Below are positions 23,384 to 36,217 of a stretch of 64,000 nucleotides of DNA, piece after piece. The notes beneath the pieces are model-generated. The model had not been told where the DNA came from and did no database searches. It was given only the letters and a program-made list of their open reading frames with translations. Positions within the stretch are counted from its first letter, which is position 1. Every line of letters starts with the position of its first letter. The DNA lies in NCBI RefSeq assembly GCF_000004075.3, contig NC_026655.2, positions 24,847,489-24,911,488 on the forward strand, read 5' to 3'. Source of the stretch: Cucumis sativus. Lineage: Eukaryota > Streptophyta > Magnoliopsida > Cucurbitales > Cucurbitaceae. The position numbers and the translations under genes are program-made.

Positions 23384-26300
23384 ATGGATAAGCAACTTCT
23401 TGAAGTTCATCCCAAGGAATTAAAGTTTATTTGTAAGTACTCTTTCATCCACACAAAACATTCATCAATACTTTCTTTCTAAAGCAATAATATTGCTCAA
23501 AATTATTTTTCCTTTCTATCTTCCATCTAGCAAGCTAAATGATGTTTTTCTTCATCGGATCTTTTATTTATCTTTTACTTCTTTTGAGAGTAAGATTCGA
23601 GTAGGTGTCACGTACGTCTGGTTTTGTCAATCTAGTTGAGGTAACTTGATGCATCTATCGATCCCATTGATCGATCTTTAGTATTATGTTAAAGAAAAGT
23701 ATAGTAGCCAGCTAGGTCGTTTTTCTTTATATGATGTTTGTAATTAGGTTTAGAACATTAGATTGACTATACGAAGAAGTGAGAGATTTATATATTACAG
23801 TTTTTTTTTTATTATTATCAGAATGATGATTTAGTAAAATGTTTTATTGTTGTTCATATTATATATAAAACATATTAAGATATTGAGTTATGTTTGAATT
23901 TAATATTTAAAATTTAGGTTTGATTGATAAATAATTAGTTCATCTACTTGAGAATTTTAATTAGTTTTTCTTTCAATTAAAATTGGTCAAGGGCTAAACT
24001 AATAATATAAAAAGAACAAATAGTGATGAATTTGACTATTTATTAGTGATTTCTGAAGTTAATTTGAAAGAAAAAAAACAAATGAAAAAAAGCATTCAAC
24101 TTGTGGATTTGGAATGAAATGGATAGTGAGGGATAGGAACAGAGAGAAGTACTCATTTCTGACCTCGTGAGCATTTTTAGCTTTCACCGAAACTACTCAC
24201 AGCACGAATATACGTACAAACATCCACCGGTTAGGGACGACAAAACTCCATATATATTCATAATGGTATGATATTGTTCACTTCGAATGTACACCTCCTC
24301 ATGACTTTGCTTTTGATTTCACCTCACACTACAAGAAATAAAACCTTTCTCGACGCAGCTCCACTCGATAAATACACGAAAAACGACGAAAAAAGTAACC
24401 CCGACGTCGAAGTAGGAAAACTTTTCCTAACGCACATCACGTCGATGACGGAAAAACCTTCACCGACGCACAACGGCACGTTGTAAAACAAATATATCTC
24501 ATATCATTAGAGATATATAGTTGTCCTCTCATAATCATATATTTTTGAAATTTTGATCGTTTTCCCAACCCTTTGGATATATGGGTATACTTCTGCTTCT
24601 GTTTCTGTATGAGTTGTGTTATTTGTAGTTATTTAATATCATGATGTGATGAAAAATATACAATATATCTCAACGTTCATAACAATACAAAATTTTATAT
24701 TTGCTTTAATTTTTTCTCCTCCAGTTGAAGTACGAAAACAAAGTTCATGCTCAATTCAACTAACCAATAATGAACTCCACTATGTTGCTTTTAAGGTATG
24801 AATATTAATTAAGATAAAACCTATGTCATTATCTTTTTTAATTATTTCTAATTCTTTTAATCAATTTAATTTACACTATCTATCAATTTAAACGTTGAAC
24901 TTTTGTAAGTATATCAATTTAACATCGTATATGTTTATCATGTTTTTTTTTCTCGAATTAACTCTGTACAAGGCTTTTAATTTTTAAAAATCAAAACCTT
25001 GATATTTTTTTCAAGAAAATAATTGAAATGACTAATGACATATATTATATGGTCATAAGAATAATATCAAATATGTGAGTATCGTTTTCAGGTCAAAACC
25101 ACAAATGCTCAGAAATATTGTGTACGACCAAATAAAGGTGTCATCAACCCGTTATCAAATTGCGAAGTTACATGTATGAACTCTCTTCACATTACATTTT
25201 CTTTTTGTTTATGAAAATTGTTTGAAACGACAATACTGTCGAAAATTTTATAAATATAGCAAAAGACTACTAATCTGAATCTATCGAGACACAAATAGTA
25301 GTCGATCAATATAAGGTAAAAATTTACCTTATTTATAAATATTTTAGTCTATTTTACTATATTTAAAATTTGCTCGATCTTTTAAATAAATATTTGATGT
25401 AAGCTTTTGAGATGATGTTTAAATGAAATTAATTAATGTTAATGTGTGTATAGTTACTATGCAAGCACAGAAAATGGCTCCACCTGATATGAAATGCAAA
25501 GACAAGTTCTTAATCCAAAGCACAATAGTTCCCTTTGAGGCAAATCTTCATGAAGATTTGACTTCCACTTATAACTTGGTAAATTGGCTTTGGCAATCAC
25601 TTTGTTGTATTTTACATTTTTTTTTGTGAATTTCAATTATCTATTATTGCTGATCTATATGTTCTGTTTAAGGATATAAAACTTATTTTCTATGAATGCT
25701 ATGACAGTTGATAGTTTGAATATATTGTTATCAATTAGTGCTCAATCGTTTGAGAAACGTTCTCATAAATAGTTACCAAACATGTTCGTGTTTTTAGTTT
25801 CTAGAAAATTAGCAACGGAAAAGAAAACGTTAACAAATGAGTTATTATTGGGATCTAACCTTCACAATAACTTTTTTCTTTCTTGTTGTGTCTTTTATCA
25901 GTTTGAGAAAAATGGTAGCAAGAACATAGAAGAGAGGAGATTGGGTACAATCCTTGTTAAGGCCGAATCTACTTCTCCAACTATTGAAACATTGAGGGTT
26001 GAAGTTTCAAACCAAAGTAAAGATACGGAAATAGAAGAGTTGAAGTTAAAGATCACTGAACTTGATCGAAAACTCCACGAGGTTAGTCTTTCATATACAA
26101 CTTTAAAATCTTATTCTTGATGTGGTTTTGATAAAATCTCATAAACAACTCACCATTGTGACTATAACAGAGCATTCATGGCACTAAGTTAATCGTTATA
26201 GTATATGAGTTAATGGGTTATAGGGTGCAATGGTGCAAAGACCATTTTAGTTTAGGTTATAACAATTTGTGTTCGGAGTGAGAACTAATACTTTTGTTTG

Positions 26301-26689
26301 AATGATCAATAAGAAATAGTAAACTAAATATGTACTTTTAACAAAGAATAAAGAGAGTGAAAAAATAACAATACAATATAGAAAAATGGGGTTTTGAAAT
26401 AGTATTTATTAAAGTGAATGGTAAGTTATTTGATTCATAGTCGTACACACGTCACTGTTATAATTGATGCTGCAATTGCAAACAACCCCTAAATTCTAAT
26501 TATAAACTACTTGAACTACATTCTAATTATATAGATTATCGAAAGCCTTATTTGTTATTGGCTTAATTATTCAAAGTATTTTTATCTCAGGCTGAAATTT
26601 CCATTTCAAAGCTAGAAGAGGATAAAGCTAGAATTCGAAAGTTCAAATCCCAACAAAAGAATTGCATGGTTTCATGTTCAATTCTTTGA
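23384..26689 (+). CDS. VAP-2: MSP-domain protein without TM, CSIL end
   Basis: VAP27-type MSP protein. Six exons: 23384-23432, 24725-24795, 25092-25173, 25454-25578, 25902-26081 and 26591-26689 (606 nt, 201 aa). The MSP domain spans about residues 5-115 (VAFKVKTTNAQKYCVRP, MQAQKMAPPD, CKDKFLIQS). A short linker and a coiled coil (about 140-190) follow. There is no transmembrane helix: the chain ends KNCMVSCSIL, a fit to the CaaX box with Leu last, the type preferred by geranylgeranyltransferase I. Relative to VAP-1 exon 7 the last exon reads through the old donor site into former intron, and no exon 8 equivalent is found downstream. Intron 1 carries a CACTA-like insertion. Function is inferred: FFAT-binding tether, possibly lipid-anchored. 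Confidence 0.86.
24327..24484 (+). mobile_element. CACTA-type transposon end fragment in VAP-2 intron 1
   Basis: It begins CACTACAAGAAA, the classic terminus of plant CACTA (En/Spm) transposons, and continues with CG-rich short words (gacgcag, cgacgaaaaa, ccgacgtcg, gtcgatgacgg, ccgacgcac) typical of subterminal repeats. The VAP-3 intron lacks it: there 'gatttcaccc' joins directly to 'taaaagata', so this is a bounded insertion of about 155 bases. The opposite terminus (…CTTGTAGTG) is not present, so it is an internal-deletion derivative or a fragment. Confidence 0.65.
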
Positions 26690-27870
26690 AACAACCACAT
26701 CTTAATGCAAGTTTATGATGATCATGAGGCATAGTTTTAATTTAAATTGTTGAAGATAAATTTCAAAATTGGTACATAAATACTTCATTGGTTGGTGTAA
26801 ATGTCTTGAACATTTTGAATGGTAAATAATATCCTTTGAAATTTCCTAGTTATCGTTGTTAACTAAACGGTGAAGTGATTTGTTTACAGTACTACAAGAA
26901 ATTGTTGATCTTCCAATGTCATTTTTAAACAGAAGAAAACAAGTCGTTCGGGAGATAAATTTAGTATTGATTTTTTTTACCTTTTCTCGTGGATCCTCTA
27001 CTCTAAATTTAAAATAAATAAAAAATCATAAAATGATCGGATTTAAATGGAAATATAATTGTCGATAATACTCTCATAAGACCTACACCATCCTTTGTTC
27101 TCTCCAACGAATTATGTCTATTACTAAGTCCGTAATTAAGTATCCATATTTATTTGCTCTAATTAGTTGTCATGTACATATTCACAAGTAAAAAGGATTT
27201 GAAAACGTTTTTAAAAAAGTTTTCAAATTTTTCTAAAAATTTAAATGCTTTTAAAGCTTGTTTGTTAAATTAATCTTTCTAAAACATATAATTTTAATAC
27301 TACACTTTAGCTAATTAATCTAAGCTAGATATTTAATTACTATGCAATTAATTCAAACTAACATATACTAAACATAAAATAATAAAAGGTTGAACTAAAA
27401 TCACTTTAACTTTTATATATATACATATATATATTATTATTATTTGTAAGTTACTATAATCAAAACATGAGAACCTATAAGTTTTAATTATTAAATATAA
27501 CATAACTAATTAAAATTGTAATTTAATTAAGATTTTTTAAAAAAATAAAAAAAATTAACAAACGATTTATACTGAAACAAAACTATCGAAAGACAAAATT
27601 TATTATGGTTGATTTAAATCTTCTATTTTGATTATTTCTCTTTAATGAAAAAAAAGAAATGGTCAACAATTATTTTGGTGTAGAAGTATTCATTAATAAT
27701 TAATAAATGATGTATTTAATTTGAATAATTCAAATATTAGCTTATTTCATATATTCACATTGTGGATAGAAACTACACTCTCCTTTCAATAGTCAATATG
27801 CCCAACAAAGTCTCTCTCTAATTTTCATATATCTTTTCTTGTTTTTCAATCTGGGGAGGAGAAAGCCTTC
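26690..27870. other. VAP-2 3' flank and VAP-3 promoter
   Basis: No gene. The first ~250 bases match the VAP-3 3' flank (30813-31010), so the duplication extends past the stop. A 'tactacaagaaatt' motif at about 26890 is a CACTA-like end remnant. From about 27235 the sequence matches 19076-19659 and 22770-23383, i.e. a third copy of the VAP promoter, with the conserved 'cacattgtggatagaaactacactc' at about 27756. Confidence 0.5.
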
Positions 27871-30812
27871 ATGGATAACCAACTTCTTCAAGTTCATCCC
27901 AAGGAATTAAAGTTCATTTGTAAGTACTCTTTCATCCACACACAAAACATTCATCAATACTTTCTTTTCTAAAGAGTAATATTGCTCAGAATTATTTTTG
28001 CTCTTTTCCTCTTGTTTTCTATCTTCCCTTAATAATGTTTTTCTGATAACATCTTTCATTTATCTTTTCCTTCTTTCAGAGTTAAGATTCGAATACGTTT
28101 TACATTACGTATGGTATAGTCGTGCCAAGTTGCCAACCTAATTGAGATGACTTGATGTACCTACAAATTAATCTCATTGATCTTTAGTATATATTATGTT
28201 AAAGAAAATAGTAGTTACGTTGTTTTTTTTTATAATGTGTTTGTAATTAATTAGGTTTAGAGAGGTTTATATTGACTATGAAATATGAGATAATCCTTGA
28301 TCTTTGTATGCTCCATGAGCTTTGATATATTTGACAATCTTTACAAAAGTATATGGGTTACATATATATATATATACAGTCTCTTTTCTTTTTTATTTAT
28401 TATAAATGATGATTTAGTAATAATAATGTTTTGTTGTTGTTCATATTTATATAAATATATTATGTTTACATATCAGATATGTGTTGTTCTTCTACTATTA
28501 ATTAAGATATTGAATTATGTTTGAATTTAATGTTTAAAATTTAGGTTTGATTGATAATTAATTAGTTTTTCTTTAAACTAAAATTGATCATGGGCTAAAC
28601 TAATCATATTAAAAAAAAGAGAGAGAAGAAAAGAAACAAATAGTGATGAATGGATTTGAAGTTAATTGGAAAAAGAAAAACAAATGAGAAAGAGCATTCA
28701 ACTTGGGGATGAGGAATGAAATGGATAGTGAGGGATAGGAACAGAGAGAAGTACTCATCTCTGACCTCATGCTGCCTCATGAACATATCTTTAGCTTTCA
28801 TCTAGACGACCCACAAATGATCAATATATAACAGAATCAAGATAAGCTAAGCCCACAACAGGCAACAATTCCAAGCAGCTAAGAATTAATATGACAGGAT
28901 GCATGCCTAGACCACACACCTGACACCCTCACAACATGAAATATGTACAAACATCAGCTTGTTATACGGTGACGAAACTCCGTATGTATTCATAATGGTA
29001 TGATATGATATTGTTCACTTTAATTAGACGTACAACCTCATGACTTTGCTTTTGATTTCACCCTAAAAGATATTATATCATTAGAGATAGTTGTCTCTCT
29101 TGTAAATTCATAATCATTCTTGAAACTTTAATTGTATTCCCCAACGCTTTGAGTATATGGGTATACTTCTACTTTTTCTTCCGTATGAGTTGAGTTATTT
29201 ATAGCTACTTTTTAACTCGAGAACTAGTACGACGTAATGAAAAATATACATATATCTCAACATTAACCTTGTTCATAACAGTAATAATTTTATATTTGCT
29301 TTAAATTTTCCTCCTCCAGTTGAAGTACAGAAACAAAGCTCATGCTCAATTCAACTAATGAATAATAAACTCGACTATGTTGCTTTTAAGGTATGAATGT
29401 TAATTCATATCAAACCTTTCTCCTAATTATCTCTTTTAATTTTTTTTTGTTTTTGTTTTAAACATTAAACTTCTATTCGTAAGTGTATCGATTTGACATT
29501 GTACGTTCATCATTTTCTGTTCGAATAAACATTATACAAAACTTCTAATTTTATCAATCAAAACCCTATTGATGTTTTTTTTAGAAATTAATTGAAAAGA
29601 CTAACGAAATATTATATGGTCATATATAAGAATTATATCGAATAATGCATATTGTTTTCAGGTCAAAACCACAAATGTTCAGAAATATTATGTACGACCG
29701 AATTTGGGTATCATCAACCCGTTATCAAATTGCGAAGTTACAAGTATGAACTCTCTCTATATTACTTTTTTTTTTATTTACGAAAAATTGTTTCAAATGA
29801 CGTAACTACTAAAAATACTTATTAATATAACATGATGTTTAAATGAAATTAATTTATGTTAATTGTGTATATAAAGTCACTATGCAAGCACAGCAAATGG
29901 CTCCACCTGATATGAAATGCAAAGACAAGTTCTTAATCCAAAGCACAATAGTTCCCATTGAGACAAATCTTCATGAAGATTATGTAACTTCCACTTATAA
30001 CTTGGTAAATGGTCTTTGTCAATAACTTTGTTGTATTAATTTACATTTTTTGTGAATTTGCATGTTCATAACTCATATCTATCTGTTCTGTATGAGCATA
30101 CCTTAGGCTAGTTTAAGAGTATAAAACTTAGGGAACGTTATCAAATGAACTTTTATTGGAATTGGTTAGATTTTTTCAAGGGGCCATGATCGTATACCTA
30201 TGATCATAAATTAAATTATCAAACTAATTGTGCATTCCTTCATAGGTAGTGTAAGTAACATTAATTAGTTGGGGCAGCTTTTCACAATACCATTTTTCTT
30301 TCTTGTACTGTCTTCTTCACAGTTTGAGAAAAATGGTAGCAAGAACAATATAGAAGAAAGGAGATTGAGTACAATTCTAGTTAAGGACGAATCTTCTTCC
30401 CCAACTATTGAAACATTGAATGTTGGAGTCTCAAACCAAAGTAAAGATAAGGAAATAGAAGAGTTGAAGTTAAAAATCACTCAACTTGATCAAAAACTCC
30501 ACGAGGTTAGTCTTTCATACAACTCATAAATAGCTCACCATTGTGACTATAACGGAACGTTCGTGGCACTAATTTAATCGTTAACAGTATATAAGTTAAT
30601 GAGTTATAGGGTGCACAGTGCAAAGACTATTTTAGTCTAGATTATTACAGTTCGAATCAGTGTTATAGTCTTATTTGTTATTGTCTTAATTTTTTAAAGT
30701 ACTTTTGTCTCAGGCTGAAATTTCCATTTCAAAGCTAGAAGAGGAGAGAGCTAGAATTCAAAAGGTGAAATTCCAACAAAAGAATTGCTTGGTTTCATGT
30801 TCAATTCTTTAA
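27871..30812 (+). CDS. VAP-3: second MSP-domain protein ending CSIL
   Basis: Paralog of VAP-2. Six exons: 27871-27919, 29320-29390, 29662-29743, 29877-30004, 30323-30505 and 30714-30812 (612 nt, 203 aa). It starts MDNQLLQVHPKELKFI. The MSP core (VAFKVKTTNVQKYYVRP, MQAQQMAPPD, CKDKFLIQS) and coiled coil are kept. It ends KNCLVSCSIL, so the CaaX-like end and lack of a transmembrane helix are shared with VAP-2. All splice sites are canonical and the frame is open throughout, indicating a functional gene. Single amino-acid insertions in exons 4 and 5 distinguish it from VAP-2. Its intron 1 lacks the CACTA fragment but has its own extra ~150 bases near 28815-28960. Confidence 0.86.
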
Positions 30813-32006
30813 AACAACCACGTCTTAATGCAAGTTTATGACTATGAGGCATAGTTTTAATTTAAATTGTTAGAAGATAAATTTCAAAATGGGTACATAA
30901 ACTTCATTGGTTGTTGTAAATGTCTTGAACATTTTGAATGGTAGATAATATCCTTTGAAATTTAATTTCCTAGTTAAGGGAATGCTTATACTATAAAAAA
31001 TTACGGATCTTCAAGGCGTCGCGAGATAGACCTAGTAGTATTTTTCTTGACCTTTTCTCTTGGATCCCCTTCTCTAAATTTATAAAAAGGAAAAAAACCT
31101 CATAACATTACATTCAATAGGGATATAAATGAAAATATAATTGTCGAAAGGGTTCTTCAATCTTTTCCATCGATTATTAGGAAAGACCTACACCATCGAT
31201 TATAAGGAGAGACCTACACCATCTTTTGTTCACTCCAACAAATTATGTCTATTCCTAAAAATTTAAATGCTTCGTTTGATAACCATTAGATTTTTTATTC
31301 ATAAAAACAGTGTTTATATTCTACAACTTCCTTACCATTATGACGGTCAAATTTTAGCTAAATTCTAGGAACAAAAACAAGTTATCAAAAACTATCGTCA
31401 AAATTTAGTTCTTTTCTTTAATGCTCTAAAAGAATAGATAACAAAAAGGAAAACGAATCAATACTTTCGAATGTATAAATGAAAGTAGTATCTGAAAGCC
31501 AAATTTACACAACAAAAAATAATATAGTTACCAAACCGAACATAGATAATTGTTCAAGAAGACCATAGAAATTTTGTCACATATTCAATATAGTACATAT
31601 TCAATATAGTAATACCTTGCAAAAGCATAGGCAATTTTTTTATAGGATTGGCCAAATCATGAAAACGTAACTAAGACGTTAAATTGGAACTCAACCCTAA
31701 TTGAAAAAGGAACCAAATTGAAGCTTTTAAAAAGTAGAAAACTATAGGATTTCGTATAAACCAAATTGGAAATTTAACGTAAATAATGAGATTCCAATTC
31801 CACTTGTTTACTTCTTTTCCTACCAAACATTAGTTTATTTACAGATTGAGCATAAAAGAATTCTTTGATAAACCACAAACACACATCTTTGTAAAGAAAG
31901 AGGCAGGATTTCAAAGAACATTGAAGATTAGCTTCATCACTAGACATTACCATGAACATATATTCGAGTAAATTTACATAAGTAGCGAACCTCGGAATCG
32001 CCATCC
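30813..32006. other. Convergent spacer VAP-3 / CAND
   Basis: Gene-free 3'-to-3' region. Bases to about 31010 are the VAP-3 3' flank, matching that of VAP-2. A short direct repeat 'acatattcaatatagta' occurs at about 31579-31612. The part next to 32006 is probably the 3' UTR of the minus-strand CAND gene. Nothing else noted. Confidence 0.45.
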
Positions 32007-35000
32007 TCACTCCCAATCGGTGTCAAAGAAACCAGCGTCCTTCATCTCCGAATAGTATACATTCTCCAAATGCAAATCGTCCTCCTGAGAAAAATGATAA
32101 GAACCTCAAGATTACAAACAGCCATATGATCGAGAAATAGACAATTCTTCCAAAAGGAAATGACAGCAGAGGTAGGATGATATGATGAAACAACCTGGAA
32201 GAAGTCGGCAAGAAAATTTTCGTATAGAAGGGGAAGATAGAAGGCATGATAACAGATGAGAGTGGCACCATACAACCTGAGACAGAGACAAAACATGATA
32301 TAGATCCAAAACAACAAGCTCTAAGTTGGTAGATATTAAAGAGTGGTCAAACCACCATTGGAGTGCTTGTAGTTCTGTTTTTTTATGTCAATTTGGTCCC
32401 TTTAACTTGAATATATTAAATCTAGATCCCAATATTTTGGTTAAATCTTGCCATACATTTCTGCCATTGCCAACATGTAGGGGTGTCAAACTTCTTAATA
32501 TATTGATTATATTTCTTAAACAACTGAATTAATCGCAAGGTGACACACAAACATGTGGTATCGTTCATTTTACCTCTAAACAAGCCAAATATTGAATTGA
32601 AAACTAAAAAAAGTAGTTTTGAAAGCTTTTATTTGTTTTTGAAATCTTGCTAAGAAATTGAGTGAAAATAGGCTTAATTTTCAAAAACAGTAAACCAAAT
32701 AGTTATCATTATCAAACTGAGACTAAGGTTTTCAAAATTGTGGAAGTTAATTATTAAGATTACACAGAAGTTGGCTTTAAGAAGTTACTTTCGCATCCAA
32801 CAATGTAGGGAGATTTAACCAAAATAGTAGAGACCAAATTAAATTTTTTTAAAAAAAAACAAAAAAAAAAAGGAGATTTAGCCTTGCAGTTTAGGATTAC
32901 CAATAACCAAAACCAGCTCCACTTCCAGCGAGCCCACAAGCAAACAGTGCCAATGCGTTCAAAGAGGACATGATAACTACGTATCTGTAGAAAGCAGGTC
33001 TTGCTGCACAAGAATTGGTAAAATAGTAACTGCTCACTTCAACATAACACCCTCATTGAAGCATATACGAATGAAAGATATTATACCTGGTAATTTCTCT
33101 CTATGGCTTGAATGGTACATGAACAATATAAAACCATAAGCTGCAGTAATCAACAGACGGTGGACTACCCACAAGTTCCACTTTGTTCGATGTGTACTGT
33201 CGTCACTTAATATGAATAATGGAACTCCAAACCCAAACAAATAAATTGCCTAATAAAAGAGGAAAGAACAAAAGAAGACAAAGCAAGAACCGATCAATAA
33301 CATAAGAAGAATTGTTCAACATATTATACAGACCCCAAAAAAGTTGTGTACTCGAAACATTAAAGGTGAATTAAGATTGTTGGAAGTGTGTGATGGACAC
33401 TCAAAAAGCATAATCAGACCAAAATTCAGTTAAGAAGAAACAAAGTCACTTGTACAAAAGCTTTACAATAAACTACGAACTTGGTTTCTTTCTCTCAAGC
33501 TCCCTTTAATTCTCTTGACAAAACCCTTCAAACATAGCAAAGAAATCCTATTTATATATATAACTCAAAATGAAAAATCTAGACCATGTGAGTCAAGAAA
33601 ATTTAATGTGCCTACAATAATATCCTTCTTTAAAAATTTAAAAAGTGAACACTTTATTCAAAATTACACCTTGTATACATACTTTAGAACCTAAAGAAAA
33701 AGTAGTATAACATACAGAACAGATCTTGTTCAAGTAGGTCCTAGGGCTTTTGTACACGTACTAAGCGTAATGCATCGATCTAAAAAACATAACTAATTTT
33801 CAACGTTGATAACTTCTTGAATGGTGAAAGATGCAATTAACCAAATAAAAAAGCTTTTTCAAATTTTTAATGGTGTTTAGTTACATAATCAAAAATGATT
33901 TTGAAAATTGTAAATATATTTAAGAAGTGTTTCATTTAAAACACAACATGATTTTCAATAGACATCCCACACAAGTTAAAGTTTAGCATAATTGACAAGG
34001 ACCAATCTACTACTATTTCTACCAACAATCATAAACAGAAGAGAACCAATATCACAATGTTGTTATTTTCTGTTTTCTTTTGTAAAAAATAGAACTTGTT
34101 ATTTTCAATACAATGTTCTCCAGAGCCAGACTAGAGGCAACCTGAAAAGGACTCATCTAGGGAGTAATTTCATAGATATACCTTCAAAACCAAGTCCAGG
34201 CCAACAAAAATTCCTGACACGATGAAAGTTCGTGCAAGTGCTTCTACACTGCCCACATGATTTCCTTGAAATAAAAACGCCAACAAACTCACTTCCAAGA
34301 ATAGCATTCCAGATGTCGTGGCTAAGGACAGGACATTCCATGCTAATTCTTTTCCAGAGGTGCACTCCCACCCCTGTCACAATCCAAGTTAGTAATAATT
34401 ATTAGAACAATCATAGCACAGTATTGAATTAGTTGGTAACTGTGATCCAATGTGTGATATTGGAACCTGGCTCCTAAGTATTAAGGCACAGTAATAGCAA
34501 ACACTATGCTCCCAGACAGCTTACATCATAGAGAGAATCAGAGACTGACACTAAAATGTATATAATAGTATGATAGAGAATTAGAACCCAACACAAGAAT
34601 CAAGTAACAAGAGAAAATAAGATACGGCAGATTCACGCTAAAATGTTGACAATAACATGGTATCAAGGGCAGAGGAGTCAAGCATTTAAACCCTAAATAT
34701 AGAAGTCATATTGGTTGAGAGTTACCATATATCATATCATCTATCCGATAATTTATGGATAATATAGATAATAACATTGGAAGTTACAAAGGCACAGGAA
34801 CAATGAAACGTTTTCAGATCATTATGTATCCTTACATACTAAAATGTTGGAGAGAGAGAGTTATATGCCAGTACCCAGATGAACTGATAAAATGTAGTAA
34901 CTTTTAACGATATGCATAAATTCATGATGGATAAACATTTCAAAACCACATATTATGCTTCTACCTATATATATCTATGTATATTGTACTCTCAAGATGG

Positions 35001-36217
35001 ATCAGGAGCCCTTCCTGGAACATTCTGATCACAACACCAACATGCAAACCCAAGGCAGTATGAATGTCCAAGAATAGATATTTCTTTGCTTTCTATTGCA
35101 TTGTATGCCTTGAATGCTTTAGTTTGACATACAAAAGAGGCCTGACACCCATCCCCAAAATTAAAAGTGGGCAAGATTTTGATAGAACCAGAAGTTCTGT
35201 ATCGATAATAGAGTATTATGAACTTACAAGCTAAGGGAGATTTTGCATGCTCCCACCTATCTAGAACCCACTAATCGATTGTCAAAAAGATGCTCCCTTT
35301 ACACTCTTTGCATGCATATATACTACAAAAACTACCAACGCACCCCTGCTGACTAACACATATTTCCATGGGTCCCTCGACTATCAGCAATCACATATTT
35401 GCTCGCTCATTTTTTAGCATCTTCAGCACCTCTCACTAGCTTTCTACAGAGATAAATTTATAATCGGGGTTCTAGCAAGATTTAAGAAATTGAAATTCTC
35501 AAAATGATACAATAAGTTTCATATGATATACCCATTTCCCCAAAATAAAGTTCACCTGCCCATCCTAAGAGAAATGAAAAGAACCATCTGTCCACTCCAA
35601 ATTTGAAGCAATCACCGAAAGGAGGTAAATGTCAAATACATCGTCTAATAAAGCCCACGGAAAACCATTACATCCACATACTTCCACAAAACCTAAACTT
35701 TTCCTTCAAAGAAACCATGAAGCAGGCAATTGCAGAACCGAATTCCAAATTGTCTACATACATCTAAAGAAGAAGAGAACTCCCCAGTACCCATTACAGA
35801 AACCAATATAAAATCATTAAAAAAGATATTCTACCCCCAAGAAAAAGAAAGACCAGAAACAGAAAAAACACTGATAAACAACTAGCATTTAAAGGAATGA
35901 TTCAAAAAACGAACCTGAAACAAGCACCAAGCGAAGTTAAGCAAGGTGACAATCCAAAGAGTCCCATAATACGCAACAATGATATAAGAACGACCATTGG
36001 AGAGCTTGGACAAACTCTTTTTGGCTCGAAATGCCAAGTAGAGAACGAAAAGAAGACTAGGAAGAATCAGAAACAGTTTGTACCAAAATCCATGGCACTG
36101 GAAAAGCCAGCTGTAGGAACTTGAAGTAGAATCCCCATGGTCTAGGGTTGAATTCGAGCTGGTGGAAACAGGAATCGGGAGCAAGGGTTCTGAACCTTGA
36201 TCTCTCTCAATTTCCAT
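32007..36217 (-). CDS. Seven-TM CAND2/CAND8-type protein (TPRA1 family)
   Basis: Integral membrane protein of the family that includes animal TPRA1/GPR175 and Arabidopsis candidate GPCRs CAND2/CAND8. Six exons on the minus strand: 36217-35915, 34373-34182, 33249-33087, 33003-32901, 32276-32195 and 32084-32007 (921 nt, 306 aa). Signatures in order are CHGFWYKLFLILPSLLFVLY, KKSLSKLSNGRSYIIVAYYG, GKELAWNVLSL, LARTFIVSGI, FGFGVPLF, STHRTKWNLWVVHRLL, CYHAFYLPLLYENFLADFF and the acidic tail YYSEMKDAGFFDTDWE. It has about seven hydrophobic segments. The ligand is unknown; calling it a receptor is inference from the family name. A TATA-like TATATATAA (minus strand of 36318-36326) lies about 100 bases upstream of the ATG. 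Confidence 0.9.
33379..33620. mobile_element. Possible solo LTR in CAND intron 2
   Basis: The segment starts TGTTGGAAG, the usual beginning of plant Copia-type LTRs. On the minus strand it ends TTCCAACA and carries a TATA-like tatatataaatagg (about 33548-33560). It lies between CAND exons 2 and 3. I could not locate the matching terminus or a 5-bp target duplication, so boundaries and class remain uncertain. Confidence 0.3.

Noticed and set aside
32023-32317. Three overlapping minus-strand frames over CAND exons 5 and 6
   Set aside because: They are alternate-frame or read-through shadows of the CAND exons; the spliced model explains the coding signal.
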